Notes under the pieces: generated by a model | The model's input: the letters and a program-made list of their open reading frames with translations, nothing else | Database searches by the model: none | Told to the model about the DNA's origin: nothing | Shown: in pieces, positions 45,325 to 54,479 of the stretch | Position numbering within the stretch: the first letter of the stretch is position 1 | How the letters are laid out: each line of letters opens with the position of its first letter | Translations under genes and position numbers: made by a program | From: Nocardia coubleae NBRC 108252 | GTDB lineage: Bacteria; Actinomycetota; Actinomycetes; Mycobacteriales; Mycobacteriaceae | NCBI RefSeq assembly: GCF_001612805.1 | Contig: NZ_BDBD01000009.1 | Span: forward strand, 1-64,000 | Length of the DNA stretch: 64,000 nucleotides | Direction: 5' to 3'

Positions 45325-45960
45325 TCAACCCCGCAGCGCGGAGATCAACGCGGGACTGAGCGCGAGCGCGGGCAGCGACTCGACCAGCAGATCGACCAAA
45401 GACTCACGGCTGATGGGCTTTTCGACCATCCAGGTCAGAATCGTCTCCTCCACGAACGCGATCCAGCCGCGGATCGCGAGGGTGAGCCGCGCCAGGTCGG
45501 GGTCGTCGGGCGGCAGCGGCAGTTCACTGACGATGAGATCGGCGATGGCGCCGCGGGTCTCGTTGACGTAGTCGGTCATGTCGGGGGTGCGGCTGGCGGG
45601 TCCGCGCAACACCGAGTGGTAGGCCGCGGAATGGCCGATGGCGTAGTCGACGAAGCGTTCGATCGAATCGCGCAGCATGTCGAACAGCGACAACTCGCGG
45701 TCGGGCATGACGGCGGTGTAGAACTCCGTGCTCACATGCCGCGCGATCGCCTCGTGGAACTCCTGCTTGGAGGCGAAGTAGTGGAACAGCAGGCCCCGCG
45801 AGATGCCCGCCTGCTTGGCGATGTCGTCGACCGAGATGTCCTCGAGCGGTCGATCGGCCAGCATCTCGGCGCCGAGGTGGATCAGCTGCAGTCGCCGCTC
45901 CTCCGGGCCGAGCCGGACACGCTTGGTCGCTCCCGAACTTCTGCTACTCACATCGACCAT
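45325..45960 (-). CDS. TetR/AcrR family transcriptional regulator
   Basis: 211 residues. N-terminal HTH (LIHLGAEMLADRPLEDISVD, IAKQAGISRGLLFHYFASKQ) is canonical TetR, and the rest is an effector domain (YAIGHSAAYHSVLRGPASRT and an end rich in Leu/Ala). It reads away from the flavin monooxygenase operon, with repeats between. A KstR-like or lipid-responsive role is plausible but not shown. The ATG at 45960 is preferred; a GTG at 45969 would add three residues. Confidence 0.92.
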   Translation of the reverse strand: MVDVSSRSSGATKRVRLGPEERRLQLIHLGAEMLADRPLEDISVDDIAKQAGISRGLLFHYFASKQEFHEAIARHVSTEFYTAVMPDRELSLFDMLRDSIERFVDYAIGHSAAYHSVLRGPASRTPDMTDYVNETRGAIADLIVSELPLPPDDPDLARLTLAIRGWIAFVEETILTWMVEKPISRESLVDLLVESLPALALSPALISALRG

Positions 45961-45972
45961 CCTAGCCACTAC

Positions 45973-46011
45973 TGAACTATGCTCAATAGCTGTTGACTCC
46001 GGCTCAATAGC
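45973..46011. promoter_or_regulatory. Repeated GCTCAATAGC and inverted repeats, probable TetR operator
   Basis: GCTCAATAGC occurs at 45981-45990 and 46002-46011. TGAACTATGCTCA (45973-45985) and TTGACTCCGGCTCAA (45993-46007) are imperfect inverted repeats sharing a TGA.C/G.TCA core. They lie between the TetR gene and the monooxygenase gene, so they likely control both. Confidence 0.6.
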
Positions 46012-46028
46012 GACGTAGTCTGCATTAC

Positions 46029-47582
46029 ATGAGTCGCAAGGTTACAGACAATGTTGTCGAACCCCGAACCGTGGACAACCGCGCCCGCCACGTGAAGACG
46101 ATCATCATCGGCAGCGGTTTCGCCGGTCTCGGCCTGGCCATCCGCCTGTCCCAGCAGGGCCGCGAGGACTTCCTCGTGCTCGAGCGGGGCAGCGAGGTCG
46201 GCGGCACCTGGCGTGACAACACCTATCCGGGCGCCGCCTGCGACGTGCCATCGCACCTGTACTCGTACTCCTTCGCGCTGAACCCGGACTGGACCCGCTC
46301 GTTCTCGCGCCAGGGCGAGATCCAGGCCTACATCAAGAGCGTCGCGGAGCGCTACGACGTGCTCGACCGGCACGTCTTCGACTGCGACGTGCGCCGCGTG
46401 CACTGGAACAGCGAGACCAGCCGCTGGGAGATCAGCTCCACGCAGGGCGAGTTCACCGCCGACACCGTCGTCAGCGCGGTCGGCGCCCTCTGCGAGCCCG
46501 CGCTGCCCGACATCAAGGGCATCAACGAGTTCGAGGGCGAGATCTTCCACTCCGCGCAGTGGAACCACGACGCCGACCTCACCGGCAAGCGCGTCGCCGT
46601 GATCGGTACCGGCGCCTCGGCGATCCAGATCGTGCCCGCCATCGCCGACAAGGTCGCCACCCTCGACGTCTACCAGCGCACCGCCCCGTGGCTGCTGCCG
46701 CGCATGGACCGCCCCTACCTGCTGCCCGAGCGCCTGGCGTTCAAGCACATTCCGGGCGTGCAGCGCCTCAGCCGCGCCGCCATCTACGCCGCGCGCGAGA
46801 CCCAGGTCGTCGGCCTGGCCAAGTTCCCGGTGCTGATGAAGGGCTTCGAAGCCCTCTCGCGCGCCAAGCTGCAGCTCGAGATCCGTGACCCCGAACTGCG
46901 CAAGAAGGTCACCCCGAACTACCGGATCGGCTGCAAGCGCATGCTGATCTCCAACGAGTACTACCCGGCGCTCGATCGCGACAACGTCGACGTGATCACC
47001 GACGGCATCGCCGAGGTGAAGCCGGGCTCGATCGTCACCAAGGACGGCACCGAGCGCGAGATCGACGCGCTGATCGTGGCCACCGGCTTCCACGTCACCG
47101 ATTCGCCGACCTACAACAACATCGTCGGCCGCGACGGGCGCACCCTGTCGGAGGTGTTCGACGAGATCGGTCAGCAGGCCTACAAGGGTTCGGCGATCGC
47201 GAACTTCCCGAATATGTTCTTCCTGGTCGGCCCGAATGTGGGCCTGGGGCACACCTCGATGGTGTACATGATCGAATCGCAGATCAATTACGTCAGCGAT
47301 GCCCTGGCTACCATCGACAAACTCGGCCTGAAAACCGTCGAGGTGCGCGAGGACATTCTGCGCGAGTACAACACCGGCTTGCAGAACAAGCTCGCCAAGT
47401 CGGTCTGGAATACCGGCGGCTGCGCCAGCTGGTACCTCGACAAGCACGGCAACAACACCACCCTGTGGCCGGACTTCACGTTCGAATTCCGCAGGATCAC
47501 AAAGCATTTCGACGTTTCCGCCTACAATACGACAACCGCAGACGCCCCCGGCGCCGATCTGAAAGTGGTGGCAGCACAGTGA
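46029..47582 (+). CDS. FAD-dependent Baeyer-Villiger type monooxygenase
   Basis: 517 residues. FAD site GSGFAGLGLAIRL near the N-terminus, followed by GGTWRDNTYPGAACDVPSHLY, which is the core of the Baeyer-Villiger/N-hydroxylating flavin monooxygenase group. The second Rossmann site is VAVIGTGASAIQIVPAI, and the ATGF segment (IVATGFHVTDSPT) follows. It most resembles the Rv3049c/Rv0892 type. First gene of a run that continues with an SDR, a lipase and a ligase, so it likely oxidises a lipid or cyclic ketone. TGA overlaps the next start (GTGA). Confidence 0.93.
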   Translation: MSRKVTDNVVEPRTVDNRARHVKTIIIGSGFAGLGLAIRLSQQGREDFLVLERGSEVGGTWRDNTYPGAACDVPSHLYSYSFALNPDWTRSFSRQGEIQAYIKSVAERYDVLDRHVFDCDVRRVHWNSETSRWEISSTQGEFTADTVVSAVGALCEPALPDIKGINEFEGEIFHSAQWNHDADLTGKRVAVIGTGASAIQIVPAIADKVATLDVYQRTAPWLLPRMDRPYLLPERLAFKHIPGVQRLSRAAIYAARETQVVGLAKFPVLMKGFEALSRAKLQLEIRDPELRKKVTPNYRIGCKRMLISNEYYPALDRDNVDVITDGIAEVKPGSIVTKDGTEREIDALIVATGFHVTDSPTYNNIVGRDGRTLSEVFDEIGQQAYKGSAIANFPNMFFLVGPNVGLGHTSMVYMIESQINYVSDALATIDKLGLKTVEVREDILREYNTGLQNKLAKSVWNTGGCASWYLDKHGNNTTLWPDFTFEFRRITKHFDVSAYNTTTADAPGADLKVVAAQ

Positions 47583-48412
47583 GCAAAGATGCTTACTTCA
47601 CGAACAAGGTATGTGTGATCACCGGTGCCGGCTCCGGCATCGGGCGCGCGCTGGCCGAGAACCTGGCCAAGCGCGGCGCCAAGCTGGCACTGAGCGATAT
47701 CGACACCGAGGGCCTGGCCGAGACCGTCCGCCGGTGCGAGGCACTGGGCGCGCAGGTGAAGTCCGACCGGCTCAACGTCGCCGAGCGCGAGGCCTTCCTG
47801 GTCTACGCCGACTCGGTGAAGCAGCACTTCGGCGTGGTGCACCAGGTGTACAACAACGCGGGCATCGCCTACCACGGCGACGTGGTGAAGACCGAGTTCA
47901 AAGACATCGAACGCATCATGGACGTGGACTTCTGGGGTGTCGTCAACGGCACCAAGGCGTTCCTGCCGATGCTGATCGAGTCCGGTGACGGCCACGTGGT
48001 CAATGTGTCGAGCCTGTTCGGTCTGGTCACCGTGCCGGGCCAGGCGGCCTACAACTCGGCCAAGTTCGCGGTGCGCGGCTTCACCGAGGCGCTGTACCAG
48101 GAGATGAAGATCTCGAAGACGCCCGTGCAGGTCACCTGCGTGCACCCCGGCGGCATCAAGACCGCCGTGGCCCGCAACGCCACCTACGCCGAGGGCATCG
48201 ACGGCGCCAACACCGCCTCGCTGTTCGACAAGTACCTGGCGATCCACAGCCCGGAGATGGCCGCGCAGACCATCACCGAGGGTGTGCGCAAGGGTCACGC
48301 GCGCGTGCTGATCGGCTGGGAGGCCAAGCTGCTCGACGTGAGCGTGCGCTTCCTGGCTTCGGGCTACAACCGGATCTCGGCCGCTGTCAACGGCCGCTTC
48401 ATGCCGCACTGA
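47579..48412 (+). CDS. Short-chain dehydrogenase/reductase (SadH-like)
   Basis: 277 residues. NAD(P) loop TGAGSGIGRALAENL, NNAG strand QVYNNAGIAYH, Ser in VVNVSSLFGL, Tyr-Lys in AAYNSAKFAVRGF, and PGGIKTAVA. The extended C-terminus (LASGYNRISAAVNGRFMPH) fits lipid-acting SDRs of mycolate bacteria. Translationally coupled to the monooxygenase by a four-base overlap, so the two probably act in sequence on one substrate. Confidence 0.92.
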   Translation: MSKDAYFTNKVCVITGAGSGIGRALAENLAKRGAKLALSDIDTEGLAETVRRCEALGAQVKSDRLNVAEREAFLVYADSVKQHFGVVHQVYNNAGIAYHGDVVKTEFKDIERIMDVDFWGVVNGTKAFLPMLIESGDGHVVNVSSLFGLVTVPGQAAYNSAKFAVRGFTEALYQEMKISKTPVQVTCVHPGGIKTAVARNATYAEGIDGANTASLFDKYLAIHSPEMAAQTITEGVRKGHARVLIGWEAKLLDVSVRFLASGYNRISAAVNGRFMPH

Positions 48413-48437
48413 CCCTCTCGAGATCCAGGAAAACGCC

Positions 48438-49391
48438 ATGCGCGAGTTCAAGATTCCGCTGCCGGTGGTTCGCGCGCTGCTCGATCCGGTCTTCCGGGTG
48501 ACGCTGCACGCGCGACTGCCCGTCGCCGTGCAGCGCACCCTGCTCGACGTGTCCTCCCGGCTGCAGTTCATGCCCGACGGCGCCGTCGTGCAGCAATTGC
48601 AGCTGGGTGGGCGGCCCGCCGAGCGGGTGATCGCCGAGATCGCGATCCCGGGTTCGCGTACCCGGGCCGTCCCGCCGGAGCGCGCGGCGGGCGCGATCCT
48701 GTACCTGCACGGCGGCGGTTACGTGGTCGGTTCGCTGGCCACCCACCGCTCCCTGGTCGCCAGGCTGGCGCTGGAGAGTTGCTGTGCGGTGTATTCGCTG
48801 GACTACCGGCTGGCGCCCGAGCACCCCTTCCCGGCCGGCCTCGACGACGCCGAGGCCGCGTTCCTGGATCTGGTGAACAATGTCGGCTACCAGCCGGATC
48901 AGATCTGTCTGGCCGGCGATTCGGCGGGCGGTGGACTCGCGCTCGCGCTGGCCCAGCGGCTGATCGAACGCCACAAGATGACCCCGGCCGCGCTCGGGCT
49001 CATCGCACCGTGGGTCGACCCGACCGACCCGCCGACCCGCGACCGTGACCTGGTGATCAACCGGGCGTGGTCGCGCCTGTGCGCCGCGCACTACCTGGGC
49101 GACGGCGACGCCACCACAGCGGGTTACGCCCCGCTGTCGGGCAATCTGATCGGCCTGCCACCCACCTATGTGCAGGTCGATGTGAGCGAACTTCTGCACG
49201 ACCAGTGCCGCACGCTCGTCTCGGCCCTGCGTGGAGCGGGCGTGCACGTCCGTTTCACCGAAACCCGCGGCCTTTGGCACGTCGCGCAACTGCAGGCCGC
49301 GCTGGTCGCCGAGGCCGCGCTCGCGCTGCGCGAACTCGCGGACTTCCTGCGGGAAGCAATCCAGCCCGTATCGATAGACGACTTACGATAA
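48438..49391 (+). CDS. Alpha/beta hydrolase of the hormone-sensitive lipase family (LipR-like)
   Basis: 317 residues. Oxyanion motif HGGGYVVGS, nucleophile elbow GDSAGG, Asp in the VDVSELLHDQC segment and His in GLWHVAQL complete the triad. The family takes esters of short or medium acyl chains. In mycobacteria LipR lies in the mymA operon with a monooxygenase and SDR, as here. The ribosome site AGGAAAA precedes the ATG. It follows the SDR gene by 25 bases. Confidence 0.92.
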   Translation: MREFKIPLPVVRALLDPVFRVTLHARLPVAVQRTLLDVSSRLQFMPDGAVVQQLQLGGRPAERVIAEIAIPGSRTRAVPPERAAGAILYLHGGGYVVGSLATHRSLVARLALESCCAVYSLDYRLAPEHPFPAGLDDAEAAFLDLVNNVGYQPDQICLAGDSAGGGLALALAQRLIERHKMTPAALGLIAPWVDPTDPPTRDRDLVINRAWSRLCAAHYLGDGDATTAGYAPLSGNLIGLPPTYVQVDVSELLHDQCRTLVSALRGAGVHVRFTETRGLWHVAQLQAALVAEAALALRELADFLREAIQPVSIDDLR

Positions 49392-49483
49392 AGCCAGGTG
49401 ACGGGCATTTCGGGCGGCGATATCGCAACCGGGCCGAACGTGTCGTAGATTACTGGCGAGTAGAACCCACTGGAAGGGCACTG

Positions 49484-51277
49484 ATGCGAGAGTTCGAAGT
49501 TCCGGCTTCCTACACCATCCCGGACGATGCGAACAATTCCGACAACGTCTTCCGCTTCGGCGAGGAGACGCCGAACGCGGTGTTGTTCAACGTTCCGAAC
49601 GGCAGCGGCGGCTGGAATGACGTCACGGCGGCACAATTCGCGAAAGCCGTCACCGGCGTCGCCAAGGGGCTGATCGCCTCCGGCGTCGAACTGGGCGACC
49701 GGGTCGCGATCATGGCGGCCACGCGATACGAGTGGACGCTGCTCGACTTCGCGATCTGGGCCGCCGGTGGCGTGACCGTCGCGATCTACGACAGCTCGGC
49801 CGCCGAGCAGGCCAAGTGGATCCTGCAGGATTCCGAGACCAAGCTGCTGGTCGTCGAGAACGACAAGCACAAGGCCACCATCGACGAGATCGACGCCGCG
49901 TCGCTGCCCGCTCTCGCCGAGACCCTGCAGATCGACAAGGGCGCCGTCGACACCCTCACCGAGCGTGGTGCCGACCTCGACGACGCCGTGGTGCACGAGC
50001 GCCGCAAGCAGGTCGGCGCGGCCTCGCCCGCCACCCTGATCTACACCTCGGGCACCACCGGTAAGCCCAAGGGCGTGCAGCTCACCCACGCCAACCTGTG
50101 GGCCGAGTCGCGCTCGGGTGGCATCGAGCTCAGCGCGTTCGTCGCCGAGGGTCAGAAGACCCTGCTGTTCCTGCCGCTGGCGCACGTGTTCGCCCGCGCG
50201 GTCGCGCTGATCGCCTTCGATTCCAAGGTGACCATCCGCCACTCTTCGGACTGGACCACGCTGGTCGAGCAGTTCGGTGAGTTCAAGCCGGACTTCATCC
50301 TCTCGGTGCCCCGCGTGTTCGAGAAGGTCTACAACTCGGCCAAGCAGAAGGCGCACGACGGCGGCAAGGGCAAGATCTTCGACGCCGCGGCCGAGACGGC
50401 CATCGCCTACAGCGAGGCGCTCGAGAAGGGCAGCCCCGACCTGCTGCTCAAGCTCAAGCACTTCGTCTTCGACAAGCTGGTCTACAGCAAGCTGCGCGCC
50501 GCCCTCGGTGGGCAGTGCCTGGCCGCCGTGTCCGGTGGTGGCCCCCTGGGCGCTCGCCTCGGCCACTTCTTCCGTGGCGTCGGCGTCACCATCTACGAGG
50601 GCTACGGCCTGACCGAGACCACCGCCGCGTTCAGCGTGAACACCCCCACCCACATCCGGGTCGGTTCGGTGGGTCGTCCGATCCAGGGCCACGCCGCCAA
50701 GATCGCCGAGGACGGCGAACTGCTGCTCAAGGGTTCGGTCGTGTTCGGCGGCTACTGGAAGAACGACGAAGCCACCGCCGAGGCGTTCGAGGACGGCTGG
50801 TTCAAGACCGGCGACCTGGGTGCCATCGACGCCGACGGCTTCATCACCATCACGGGCCGCAAGAAGGAAATCCTGGTCACCGCGGGCGGCAAGAACGTCT
50901 CCCCCGCCGTGCTCGAGGACTCCCTGCGCGCGCACCCGCTGATCAGCCAGGTGATGGTCGTCGGTGACGGTCAGCCGTTCATCGGCGCCCTGATCACCCT
51001 CGATCCCGAGGCCCTGCCCGGCTGGAAGGACCGCAACGGTGTCGCCGCCGACACCGCGATCGAGAAGCTGATCGAGAACGAGGCGCTGGTCGCCGAGATC
51101 CAGGCCGCCGTCGACGAGACCAATAAGAAGGTCTCCAAGGCCGAGGCCATCAAGAAGATCCGTATCCTCCCGGTCGACTGGACCCAGGAGACGGGCGAGC
51201 TCACCCCGAAGATGTCGCTCAAGCGCGCCGTCGTCATGAAGCAGTACGCCGGCGAGGTCGACAAGATCTACAGCTGA
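49484..51277 (+). CDS. fadD: Long-chain fatty acyl-CoA ligase (FadD)
   Basis: 597 residues. Complete adenylate-forming enzyme: A3 loop YTSGTTGKPKGVQLTH, A5 EGYGLTETTA, A7 WFKTGDLGAIDADG, hinge GRKKEILVTAGGKN, and the catalytic Lys in the C-terminal LTPKMSLKRAVV. It activates a fatty acid as acyl-AMP then acyl-CoA, most like the FadD15/long-chain type. ATG behind GGAAGGG. It ends the run and is followed by a strong hairpin, though the 92-base gap before it could hold a separate promoter. A product of the lipase and monooxygenase could be its substrate; this is inferred. Confidence 0.95.
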   Translation: MREFEVPASYTIPDDANNSDNVFRFGEETPNAVLFNVPNGSGGWNDVTAAQFAKAVTGVAKGLIASGVELGDRVAIMAATRYEWTLLDFAIWAAGGVTVAIYDSSAAEQAKWILQDSETKLLVVENDKHKATIDEIDAASLPALAETLQIDKGAVDTLTERGADLDDAVVHERRKQVGAASPATLIYTSGTTGKPKGVQLTHANLWAESRSGGIELSAFVAEGQKTLLFLPLAHVFARAVALIAFDSKVTIRHSSDWTTLVEQFGEFKPDFILSVPRVFEKVYNSAKQKAHDGGKGKIFDAAAETAIAYSEALEKGSPDLLLKLKHFVFDKLVYSKLRAALGGQCLAAVSGGGPLGARLGHFFRGVGVTIYEGYGLTETTAAFSVNTPTHIRVGSVGRPIQGHAAKIAEDGELLLKGSVVFGGYWKNDEATAEAFEDGWFKTGDLGAIDADGFITITGRKKEILVTAGGKNVSPAVLEDSLRAHPLISQVMVVGDGQPFIGALITLDPEALPGWKDRNGVAADTAIEKLIENEALVAEIQAAVDETNKKVSKAEAIKKIRILPVDWTQETGELTPKMSLKRAVVMKQYAGEVDKIYS

Positions 51278-51290
51278 CGTAGCTGAACAG

Positions 51291-51323
51291 AAAAGGCCGG
51301 TTGCTTTGTGCAACCGGCCTTTT
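51291..51323. terminator. Strong rho-independent type terminator
   Basis: AAAAGGCCGGTTGC (51291-51304) pairs perfectly with GCAACCGGCCTTTT (51310-51323) around TTTGT. The A run on one side and T run on the other make it active in both directions, ending the fadD unit and the leftward cutinase gene. Confidence 0.92.
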
Positions 51324-51341
51324 CGTTGTTCTCGGTACGTT

Positions 51342-52052
51342 TCAGAACCGCTGGGCCGCGAATTGTGCCGCGGTGACGGTCATTCCGTTGACGCTGTAGA
51401 GGGTGTGCAGGGCATTGGGGTAGGCGAGCGGGGAACCGTCGCAGATGTTGTCGCCGTCGATGCACAGGTCGATGGTCTTGTTCCGGTAGGACGCGCCGAT
51501 CGACAGCGCGGGGGCCGCCGCGTCACGCAGGAACCGTTCGGAGGGTTTGCCGAACAGCACGACGGCGGCGACGTGCTCGGCCACCTCGCCCCGCATCGGC
51601 TCGGGCAGGTACTGCTCGTATTCCGGCGGAACCCCCTCGGGCACACCGGCACCCGTCGCGAACCCGGCCAGCGCCGCCCCCTGCGAATACCCGCCGAGCA
51701 CGATCCGCGTGCCGGGACAATTCGCCGCGACGAACTCCACCCGCCGCTGCGCGTCGTCGATCCCGCGCACCACCGACTGCGCGAACCCGAGCCGATCCGC
51801 GAAATCACTACTGGCCGGGTAGTCGACCCCATAAACCCCCACCGACCGCCCACCGGCATTCGCCCGTAGCGCCTCGACAAAGGACATCCCGGTCACCCCG
51901 ACCACCCCACCCGGCTCCGCGGTCCCCCGCGCGAACACCACCTCCACATCGGAACACGGCGCCGCGTAAGCGGACTGGATGGGCGATACCACTGGAATCG
52001 CGGCTGCCAGGAACACTGCAGACACGAATCGACGAAGAGAACGTGCTGTCAT
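51342..52052 (-). CDS. Secreted cutinase family serine esterase
   Basis: 236 residues. Signal peptide (SLRRFVSAVFLAAAIPVVSP, cut near AYAAPC). The mature enzyme begins with a Cys that should pair with a later one. The nucleophile is in GGYSQGAALA, Asp in LCIDGDNICDG, His in NALHTLY. This is the Culp/cutinase group of mycolate actinomycetes, which hydrolyse fatty acid and phospholipid esters at the cell surface. All triad residues and Cys pairs are present. The ATG has a poor ribosome site; longer frames give Arg-rich lead sequence. Confidence 0.92.
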   Translation of the reverse strand: MTARSLRRFVSAVFLAAAIPVVSPIQSAYAAPCSDVEVVFARGTAEPGGVVGVTGMSFVEALRANAGGRSVGVYGVDYPASSDFADRLGFAQSVVRGIDDAQRRVEFVAANCPGTRIVLGGYSQGAALAGFATGAGVPEGVPPEYEQYLPEPMRGEVAEHVAAVVLFGKPSERFLRDAAAPALSIGASYRNKTIDLCIDGDNICDGSPLAYPNALHTLYSVNGMTVTAAQFAAQRF

Positions 52053-52223
52053 GCCGCGCAGACTACCTACCGGCGGCGCTGACCAGCCCCTTTCCACACC
52101 GACTCGCCGACCGACGATCGATAACGCGCATGCCCCGAGCCCTCGAGAAGCGGCAACATCTGTTGAACTTGCTGGCAAGATAGTGGATGTTCGTGCACGA
52201 AGCAGCACAACCTAGGAGCGCGT

Positions 52224-52847
52224 GTGTCCGCCATCTTCGACTGGGCGACCAGCGACAACTTGCAGCCGGAGCCGGTCACCCTGGAGATCTGGCGCAAGCT
52301 GTCCGAGGACTACTGCCGTCAGGTCGAGGTGGTCAACGGTGACATCGTGCGCGCGGAATCGCCGAATCGCGCTCATCAGAAGGCCGCGCGACGCTTGGCC
52401 GACCTGGTGGAAGCCGCCGCGCTCGCACATGTCAACCGATGGGGTGGGTGCCTGGATGTAGACACCGACTTCGATGTGGTGCTGTGGGAGTTTCCTCGAG
52501 TCACCATCCGCCGTCCTGATGTCGCATTGTTCGACTGCGCACCGAACGATCTGCGCCCGCTGCCCGCGTCACTGGTGAAGATCGCGATCGAGGTCATCTC
52601 CCCCGGCACCGAAATGGTGGACAGCGCCGACAAGAAGACCGAATACGCCCTGGCCGGAATTCCCTGGTACTGGCTGGTGTGGGTGTCGGACAACAGCGTC
52701 AGCATGATCAAGATCTTTGTCCTCGACCATGTACAGGGGCAGTACGTCCCGCACCTGGAATTACAGCCCGCCGACGGTGATTCCGTTATCGAGGCGCCGG
52801 TCCGCTGCCAGATCGATTGGAAGCGGTTGAGCGACCTGGTGCTGTGA
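52224..52847 (+). CDS. Uma2 family PD-(D/E)XK nuclease
   Basis: 207 residues. The Uma2 fold is shown by VVNGDIVRAESPNRAHQKAA, VTIRRPDVALFD (the Asp of the PD motif) and IAIEVISPGTEMVDSADKKT with the E and later K. It ends with YALAGIPWYWLVW. These are restriction-like nucleases of unknown biological role, numerous in actinobacteria and cyanobacteria. GTG start behind AGGAG. Its last 62 bases overlap the MFS gene on the other strand. Confidence 0.9.
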   Translation: MSAIFDWATSDNLQPEPVTLEIWRKLSEDYCRQVEVVNGDIVRAESPNRAHQKAARRLADLVEAAALAHVNRWGGCLDVDTDFDVVLWEFPRVTIRRPDVALFDCAPNDLRPLPASLVKIAIEVISPGTEMVDSADKKTEYALAGIPWYWLVWVSDNSVSMIKIFVLDHVQGQYVPHLELQPADGDSVIEAPVRCQIDWKRLSDLVL

Positions 52848-54297
52848 CGACGGCTTCCGGTTTCGCCGCCGACTTCGCGTGGCCGACGAACAGAGCCGAG
52901 GCGAGCACGCCCACGAGCAGGATCGCGGCGGGCAGCAGCATGGACTGGGCGAGCGAGGTACTGAATTCGTCGATGACGTGGGGTGGGAGGGGGCCGGTGC
53001 TCGCGCCCTCACCGATGGGGGAGTCGCCACTGAGGCCGTTGGCGCTGAGCCGGGCGGCGATGAGGGCGCCGATGGCGGCGCTGCCGAGAACCGAGCCGAC
53101 CTGGCGGGTGGTGTTGTAGACACCGGCGCCCGCACCGGCCTGGGTGACCGGCAGGTTGTGGGTGGCGGTCGAGGCGAGCGGGGCCCAGATGCAGGCGTTG
53201 GCCAGACCGGCGAGACCGCCGACGATCAGGAACGCCACGATCGACGAATCCGGCTTCATCAGCACGGCGAAACCGACGATGGAGGCGGCGAAGAGGGAGA
53301 AGCCTGCTGTCGGGATCAGGCGAGGCGGTAATCGGTCGGCGAATTTGCCGATGAACGGCGCGGCGATACCGGTGATGATCGCCATCGGCGCGAACATCAG
53401 CGCCGATGTGGTCGGCGACATCTCGCGCACACCCTGCAGATAGAAATAGGCGGGCACCATCATCGACGTGACGGCGGCACCCATCGCGGCGATCGCCAGA
53501 TTCGACAGGGCGAAATTGCGGTCACCGAACAAACTCAACGGGACGAGCGGTTCGCCGGTATTGCGCGCCTGATTGACGACGAACAGCACGAGCATCACCA
53601 CACCGAACGCGATCAACGCCCAGATCCACGGCGCCCAATCCTGTGCATTGCCCTCCTGGATACCGAACACCAGGGCCAGCATGCCGACGCCGCTGAGCAG
53701 CACGCCGACGAAGTCGAACTTGTGCTTGCTGGTCGGCAAGGCAGGTACCAGCCACATCGCCAGGCCGAACGCGATGACACCCACCGGCAGGTTCACGAAG
53801 AAGATCCATTCCCAGCCGAGCCCGTCGACCAGGACACCGCCGAGAATCGGGCCGATCAGCGTCGCCAGACCGGCCACCGCGCCCCACAGGCCCATCGCCG
53901 CACCGCGCCGGTCCGGTGGGAAGGTCCGGGTGATCACCGCCATCGTCTGCGGTGTCATCAGCGCGGCACCGATCCCCTGGGCGGCGCGGGCCGCGATCAG
54001 CATCCCGATGCTGCCCGACAATCCGCACCACAGCGACGCGCCGGTGAACACCGCCAACCCGATCAGGTAGATGTTCTTCGGCCCGAATCTGTCCCCTAAT
54101 CGCCCGGTGACCAGCAGGGGCACCGCGTAGGTGAGCAGGTAGGCGCTGGTCACCCAGATGACATCGGTGATGTCGGTGTGGAACGCGCTCATGATCGCCG
54201 GATTGGCGACGGCGACGATCGTCATGTCCAGCAGGATCATGAAGAACCCGACCACCAGCGCGAACAGCGCCAGCCATGGATTGCGTTCGGTGGTCAT
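52786..54297 (-). CDS. MFS drug:H+ antiporter, DHA2 (14-helix) type
   Basis: 503 residues with about 14 hydrophobic helices. Motif A is GRLGDRFGPKNIYL between helices 2 and 3, and motif C-like GPILGGVLVDGLGWEW is on helix 5, the mark of antiporters of the EmrB/QacA group. The C-terminal tail is cytoplasmic (KSAAKPEAVVTAPGR). Probably exports a toxic hydrophobic compound. No regulator is adjacent on this side. Its 3' end overlaps the Uma2 gene. Confidence 0.93.
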   Translation of the reverse strand: MTTERNPWLALFALVVGFFMILLDMTIVAVANPAIMSAFHTDITDVIWVTSAYLLTYAVPLLVTGRLGDRFGPKNIYLIGLAVFTGASLWCGLSGSIGMLIAARAAQGIGAALMTPQTMAVITRTFPPDRRGAAMGLWGAVAGLATLIGPILGGVLVDGLGWEWIFFVNLPVGVIAFGLAMWLVPALPTSKHKFDFVGVLLSGVGMLALVFGIQEGNAQDWAPWIWALIAFGVVMLVLFVVNQARNTGEPLVPLSLFGDRNFALSNLAIAAMGAAVTSMMVPAYFYLQGVREMSPTTSALMFAPMAIITGIAAPFIGKFADRLPPRLIPTAGFSLFAASIVGFAVLMKPDSSIVAFLIVGGLAGLANACIWAPLASTATHNLPVTQAGAGAGVYNTTRQVGSVLGSAAIGALIAARLSANGLSGDSPIGEGASTGPLPPHVIDEFSTSLAQSMLLPAAILLVGVLASALFVGHAKSAAKPEAVVTAPGRSTASNRSGSGPAPR

Positions 54298-54479
54298 CGA
54301 TACGTCCTATCGAGGGATTGATCGGGTGACGATCCGGCCGTTCATGATCGTCGCACTGCCGAGCCTAGGCCCGGGCACCGACACGAAGCCCGGCGAGCAC
54401 CGGCTGCGCCCCTGGATAAGTCCTTGTGGCTGGTCGAGGCTGCGGTACCGTTGGGGCATCTCGACGGGGGGAGTGGAAA

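Noticed and set aside
45325..51277. Calling the run a true orthologue of the mymA operon
   Set aside because: Gene order differs, the regulator is TetR not AraC, and the monooxygenase lies nearer another subfamily, so only functional likeness is claimed.
49166..51313. 715-residue open frame opposite the fadD gene
   Set aside because: It mirrors fadD and part of the lipase gene; the fadD frame carries all adenylate-forming motifs.
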